Origin: Talpa occidentalis
Taxonomy: Eukaryota > Chordata > Mammalia > Eulipotyphla > Talpidae
Reading direction: 5' to 3'
Assembly: GCF_014898055.3 (NCBI RefSeq)
Contig: NW_026555331.1
Span: 112,527,194-112,591,193, forward strand
DNA length: 64,000 nucleotides
Shown here: positions 41,440 to 64,000 of the stretch, one piece after another
How the letters are laid out: every line of letters begins with the position of its first letter
How positions within the stretch are numbered: the stretch's first letter is position 1
The notes under the pieces: model-generated
Database searches by the model: none
The model's input: the letters and a program-made list of their open reading frames with translations, nothing else
Told to the model about the DNA's origin: nothing
Position numbers and translations under genes: made by a program

Positions 41440-41562
41440 TCAGGCACTTTACTAATACTAGGCACTTTATCTAACACTAATCACACCCCTTCTTTACAGA
41501 TTCTGAGATTGAATCCAGAGTTAAATAAACTGCCCAAGCCAAGCAGCTAGAAATGAGAGGTA
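41440..41562 (-). repeat. MIR, cut by a SINE
   Basis: GGCACTTTATCTAACACTAA and AAACTGCCCAAGCCAAGCAG give a reverse-complement MIR; the SINE at 41565 inserted at its edge. Confidence 0.6.
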
Positions 41563-41564
41563 AG

Positions 41565-41846
41565 GGCATCCTCGGTGGCGCAGCGGTTGAGCGCTGGGTT
41601 GTGAAGCTTCTCGCGGCTTCTGCAGCGCCGGTTCGATCCTCGGCTGCTCCCGACTACCAGAGGAGGGTCCCACGTGGCGCGCAGACCTCTCCTGCCGCCC
41701 GCTGCTCCCCTCAGCAGTGTACCTCAGTCCTTCTGCCTGCTCTGCTCCCCGCTCTGTCTCTGGTGAATTCTCTCAACCTCCCGCGCTTCTCACTGTACCC
41801 AGCGCTTGTATAAACAAAACAAACAAGCAAACAAATAAATAAATCA

Positions 41847-41905
<59 letters not shown>

Positions 41906-41937
41906 AATACATGCCTCTTAAAAAAAAAAATAAAAAT
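41565..41937 (+). mobile_element. tRNA-derived SINE, young subfamily, long (AAAT)n tail, intact TSD
   Basis: AAATGAGAGGTAAG at 41551-41564 and 41938-41951. The body starts GGCATCCTCGGTGGCGCAGC; about 41848-41905 is a pure TAAA array. Confidence 0.93.
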
Positions 41938-42164
41938 AAATGAGAGGTAAGATTCATACCAGGATGCAACACCACACCTCCTCCTCTTGTATCATGCTGT
42001 GCTTTATGTTTCTCTGGGACAACTCCCCCCCCCAAAAAAAAAAAGAAAAAAAAAAGAAAAAGAAAAAGCCATAGGATGACTTTTGTGTTAATAAGAGGAG
42101 CAGGAGCAAGGACTAGTGAGAAATACTGATACCAGATGAGGAGGAAGGAAAGTAGTATTTGTTG

Positions 42165-42375
42165 AGCATATGCAGTGTTTTAAGCACAATACCAGGTTCT
42201 TTCACCATCTTTATTCATTTATTCCTCACAGTCACCTGGTGTGGAGATGATTTTATCCTTATTTTACGTATGAGGAGATCGAGGCCTAGAGAAAAAAGTA
42301 AAGTGCCCAAGGCCATGTAACTAAATGATTTTAAGCTCTGCATTTGAATCTCAGGCTTCAAAGTCACAGTAACTC
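42165..42375 (-). repeat. MIR
   Basis: The + strand ATTTATTCCTCACAGTCACC, TATGAGGAGATCGAGGCCTA and AAAGTGCCCAAGGCCATGTA are reverse-complement MIR blocks. Confidence 0.75.
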
Positions 42376-42549
42376 ATTGCTCCCTTTTTGAAATGCTTTT
42401 TTGGAGGAATGACAAGGAACAATAGAACCGTGGTGACTCGAGTAGGCACTGGGCTGGAGAGACAATTTAGTGTAAAGAGACGACTAAGATCACAGCAGGG
42501 AGTCAGGGGAGGACACTGGAGACTAGTTTTCTGAAGCGTTTCATGTAGG

Positions 42550-42645
42550 ATGTAACCTCTGTGGGCATCAGTTTTTTCTAGTAAAAAATGGGTGATCTGA
42601 ATTAGGCAATCTCCAAAATCCCTTCCAGCCTCAGAGTTTTGTGTT
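42550..42645 (+). repeat. MIR3-like fragment
   Basis: AACCTCTGTGGGCATCAGTT, AAAAATGGGTGATCTGAATT and CCCTTCCAGCCTCAGAGTTT resemble MIR3. Confidence 0.6.
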
Positions 42646-43229
42646 TTAAGTATTCAGAGGGTGCTGCCAACATTCCTCTTCCCCTAGGAGCACAACGTGA
42701 CGGCTTGGGGTCCGGTCCTGAATAGCTCTTGAGGGTCCTGGAGCTGGTTGGACTCGGTGCCGCCGGGACCAGACTTTTTGGGGTGCAGGAGTGGGAGACC
42801 AGTATGATCTCGGTCCTTTGCCGCTATGATTTCCAAACGTGCGGAAACAGGACCCCTCTGAGATTTAAGCAGCAAACTGAGCGCACAGGGACGGGACAGT
42901 CACTTTGTGGGGCTCGACCGGGCGACCCGGCGAGGCTCTCCGGGCGTCAGGCGGCACCAGGCTGGATTCAGGCTTATCGGCCGCAGCTGGCGCGGCCGGG
43001 CCGGGGCTGGCGTCTCGCCCGGGTGGGCGGCGGCCGCGCCGGGCGCCCCCGGCGGCGAGCGCGGCGCGCGGGCCCCTCACCCGCGCCTGGCCTGCGGAGG
43101 GAACCGGGCGAGCGGCAGGAGCTGCTCCTGCGGGCCGGGGCCGTCGCCCCGGCGGCAGCGGGAGGCGTCGCTGGGGCCCGACGCGCGCGGGGGGCGGGGG
43201 CAAAGGCGCCGCGAGCAAAGTCCAGGCCC

Positions 43230-43291
43230 CTCGGCCGGGCCGCAGCGCCCCTCGCGCCCAGCTGCTCAGCCAGAGACGCGCAAGGTCCGAG
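43230..43291 (+). other. ABCB4: ABCB4 exon 1 (noncoding), 3' end
   Basis: The donor is GTGAGG at 43292, preceded by GACGCGCAAGGTCCGAG. The human ABCB4 leader as I remember it has a similar GAGGTTCGAG just before GCTGAGATG, and here the next exon starts GCTGCGATG, so the splice reconstructs the same leader. The 5' boundary given is arbitrary. Confidence 0.55.
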
Positions 43292-43513
43292 GTGAGGGAG
43301 GCCCCGGCCTCGCCCGGCGGCGGCGGGAAAGCTCCGGGACGGCGGGCGCGGGGCGGGGGCAGCGGCTGGACCTCTCCTTGCGCCCCGGGCGCCCCGTGAC
43401 CCGAGCGCACGGGCTCCGACCTCTGCGGCGGGGGAGGCCAGGCGGCTGGTGGTGCTACCCGAGCTGGGGCGGGGGCACCTGGACCTGAGGCTGTGGTTTC
43501 TCCTCAGGCTGCG

Positions 43514-64000
<20,487 letters not shown>

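Larger units (their letters stand above)
29941..42879. other. ABCB1-ABCB4 intergenic region
   Basis: About 12.9 kb with no gene. Contains fragments of old L1 (30340-30600, 31800-33885, 33886-34255, 38870-38990), L2 (34835-34935), a Tigger-type element (35330-35545), MIRs, and SINEs at 37411-37593, 40551-40822 and 41565-41937. Unassigned: 30620-31800 (possibly L1M 5' sequence), 35550-36700, 37600-38850 and 39000-40500. Confidence 0.7.

Overview
This is a stretch of a placental-mammal genome. It has small exons with GT-AG introns, MIR, L2, L1, Tigger and hAT fossils, and many copies of a CpG-rich tRNA-derived SINE. I see no Alu, B1/B2, CAN-SINE, PRE-1, ERE, Bov-tA or VES elements, and the SINE here is one I cannot assign to a named lineage. 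The ABCB1 protein resembles laurasiatherian ABCB1 (from memory, dog) more than human ABCB1, for example in its C-terminus ending in KR. Laurasiatheria is therefore my best guess, and the order is not resolved.

The window holds two head-to-tail ABC transporter genes on the + strand. Positions 1-29.9 kb carry the 3' half of ABCB1 (MDR1, P-glycoprotein): 12 exons whose lengths match classical human exons 17-28, from the end of the linker through TM7-TM12 and the second nucleotide-binding domain to the stop and poly(A) signal. Positions 29.9-42.9 kb are intergenic, made mostly of old L1 pieces and young SINEs. Positions 42.9-63.1 kb carry the 5' part of ABCB4 (MDR3, phosphatidylcholine floppase): a CpG-island promoter, a likely noncoding exon 1, and eight coding exons (335 codons) covering the cytosolic N-terminus and TM1 to TM5. 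The gene continues past the window. All reading frames and splice phases close without a frameshift or stop, so both genes look functional.

ABCB1 exports amphipathic drugs and xenobiotics at barrier epithelia. ABCB4 moves phosphatidylcholine into bile at the hepatocyte canalicular membrane. They are ancient tandem duplicates with the same exon plan. ABCB4 has its own CpG promoter about 13 kb beyond the ABCB1 poly(A) site.

No new molecular system is visible. The most interesting items are a minus-strand L1 insertion just before ABCB1 exon 17 that appears to carry one or more 3' transductions, with target-site duplication and L1 endonuclease site intact; an extra N-glycosylation sequon in extracellular loop 4 of ABCB1; a solo LTR; an unplaced SINE family with at least two age classes; and a homeobox-motif-rich non-repetitive block in ABCB4 intron 8.
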